Positions 63,139-64,000 of a stretch of 64,000 bases of DNA are shown here, piece by piece (position 1 is the first letter of the stretch; each line of letters starts with the position of its first letter). A program made the position numbers and the translations under genes. The notes below the pieces were generated by a model, which saw only the letters and a program-made list of their open reading frames with translations, ran no database searches and was not told where the DNA came from. This DNA is from Membranihabitans marinus (GTDB lineage: Bacteria > Bacteroidota > Bacteroidia > Chitinophagales > Saprospiraceae): NCBI RefSeq assembly GCF_021729155.1, contig NZ_JAJQYA010000012.1, forward strand, positions 62,001 to 126,000. Direction: 5' to 3'.

Positions 63139-64000
63139 ATGGCATTTATAGATTATTATAAAATATTAGGTGTAAATAAAACAGCTAGTGAAAGTGATAT
63201 AAAGAAGACCTATCGAAAATTGGCGCGTAAATACCATCCTGATTTAAATCCCGATGACAAAGAAGCGGAGCGAAAATTTAAGGAAATAAATGAAGCCAAT
63301 GAAGTGTTGAGCAATCCTGAGAATCGAAAGAAATATGATAAATACGGCAAGGATTGGGAGCACGGCGAGGCTTTTGAAAAAGCGAAAGCGGAACAAGCTC
63401 AATATGAAAAGAGGTATCAGTCTCAAAACTATGGAAAAAGTGAGAGCAGAGGAGGTTATTCTGATCAGGATTTCTCCGATTATTTTGAAGCCATGTTCGG
63501 CGGCGGAAGAGGTTATTCAGGTCAGCAAACCAGAATGTTTAAAGGCCAAGACTTCCATGCAGAACTACATTTAGATTTGGAAGATGTTTTTGTAAGCCAG
63601 AAACAAGTATTGACCGTCAATGGTAATAAAATTAGATTGACGATTCCCGCAGGCATTGAAAATGGACAAATAATCAAAATCAAAGGACAGGGTGGACCCG
63701 GAGTCAATGGCGGTCCCAATGGAGATCTATATATTAAAATTTTTATTGAGAACCATACCGGTTTTAGAAGAGATGGAATCCATCTACATACTACGGTGGA
63801 TCTTGATCTTTATACCGCGATATTAGGAGGTGAAATAACGGTAGATACCTTTGACGGCAAGGTTAAATTAAAAGTAGGACCTGAAACAGCTAATGGGACA
63901 AAGGTAAAATTGAAAGGCAAAGGTTTTCCACGTTATAAGAAAGACCATGAATATGGGGATTTATTTATAACTTATCAAATCATAATTCCCGAAAATTTAA
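63139..64000 (+). CDS. CbpA-type DnaJ co-chaperone (partial, runs off right edge)
   Basis: 287 complete codons are visible and the frame is open at the edge. The J domain has [39 protein letters not shown] (HPD) and [23 protein letters not shown]-rich linker ([20 protein letters not shown]) follows, with no CxxCxGxG zinc finger, so it is a class B (CbpA) protein rather than DnaJ. The client-binding domains begin at [20 protein letters not shown] and include [11 protein letters not shown]. Family length is about 300, so only a few residues are missing. The leader ATAACCTTTAAAAAATTAAC resembles that of the DUF1080 gene. Confidence 0.93.
   Translation, partial: MAFIDYYKILGVNKTASESDIKKTYRKLARKYHPDLNPDDKEAERKFKEINEANEVLSNPENRKKYDKYGKDWEHGEAFEKAKAEQAQYEKRYQSQNYGKSESRGGYSDQDFSDYFEAMFGGGRGYSGQQTRMFKGQDFHAELHLDLEDVFVSQKQVLTVNGNKIRLTIPAGIENGQIIKIKGQGGPGVNGGPNGDLYIKIFIENHTGFRRDGIHLHTTVDLDLYTAILGGEITVDTFDGKVKLKVGPETANGTKVKLKGKGFPRYKKDHEYGDLFITYQIIIPENL

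Overview
The window is a chromosomal segment of about 37-38% GC (by eye) from a member of the Bacteroidota, plausibly Saprospiraceae-like. The lineage is inferred from a giant secreted protein with a type IX secretion (T9SS) sorting domain, a PorV2-like outer-membrane protein, a DUF3822 gene directly before rsmD, SufBCDSE-SufT order, and promoters of the TTTG-N19-TAnnTTTG type. Almost everything is housekeeping. No tRNA, rRNA, CRISPR array, phage or complete insertion sequence was found.

Layout. 1-8010: transketolase (cut by the left edge), a Pif1/RecD-like helicase, a SlyD-like FKBP, an S9 peptidase with no signal peptide, an NlpE-like lipoprotein and a DUF1573 lipoprotein. 9136-11310: rdgB, which ends in 20 glutamine codons, an unknown partner gene, and ilvE. 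12026-17320: a 1337-residue T9SS cargo protein and a GT9 glycosyltransferase. 17761-25444: a complete trpEGDCFBA operon plus a DAHP synthase gene, preceded by a textbook transcription attenuator whose leader peptide has three tandem Trp codons. 25565-41150: porV2-like gene, RluA-type pseudouridine synthase, GT2, ribF, mrp-nfu-pyrF, a YtxH/holin-like cluster, cysM-cysE, tsaD, DUF3822-rsmD. 41233-48835: argS, glnS, a double DUF1080 lipoprotein, an M23 peptidase. 49183-56794: barrel protein, BIG2-DM13 lipoprotein, and the SUF Fe-S operon (sufBCDSE-sufT) with a near-perfect promoter. 57026-63999: rsmI-purS, an unknown 649-residue membrane-anchored protein, a DUF4892-OmpA protein, and a CbpA-type DnaJ cut by the right edge.

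The most unusual content is non-coding. Four mosaic clusters (about 8090-9125, 26757-29310, 46201-47450, 61850-62610) are built from short hairpins joined by constant linkers. Across copies the loops and linkers stay the same while both arms of each stem change together, so each copy is still palindromic although its stem sequence differs. Three of the four clusters, and a related 160-bp palindrome at 4296-4455, lie between convergent genes. The clusters share long near-identical blocks, including an approximately 560-bp inverted pair about 20 kb apart that brackets rdgB, ilvE, the trp operon and the PorV2 gene. No transposase that could move them is in view. I do not recognise this family.

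Other points for follow-up: a three-helix structured RNA or terminator at 4469-4572, an orphan terminator upstream of the trp promoter, RsmD with Asp replaced by Gly in its catalytic motif, and the poly-glutamine tail of RdgB.
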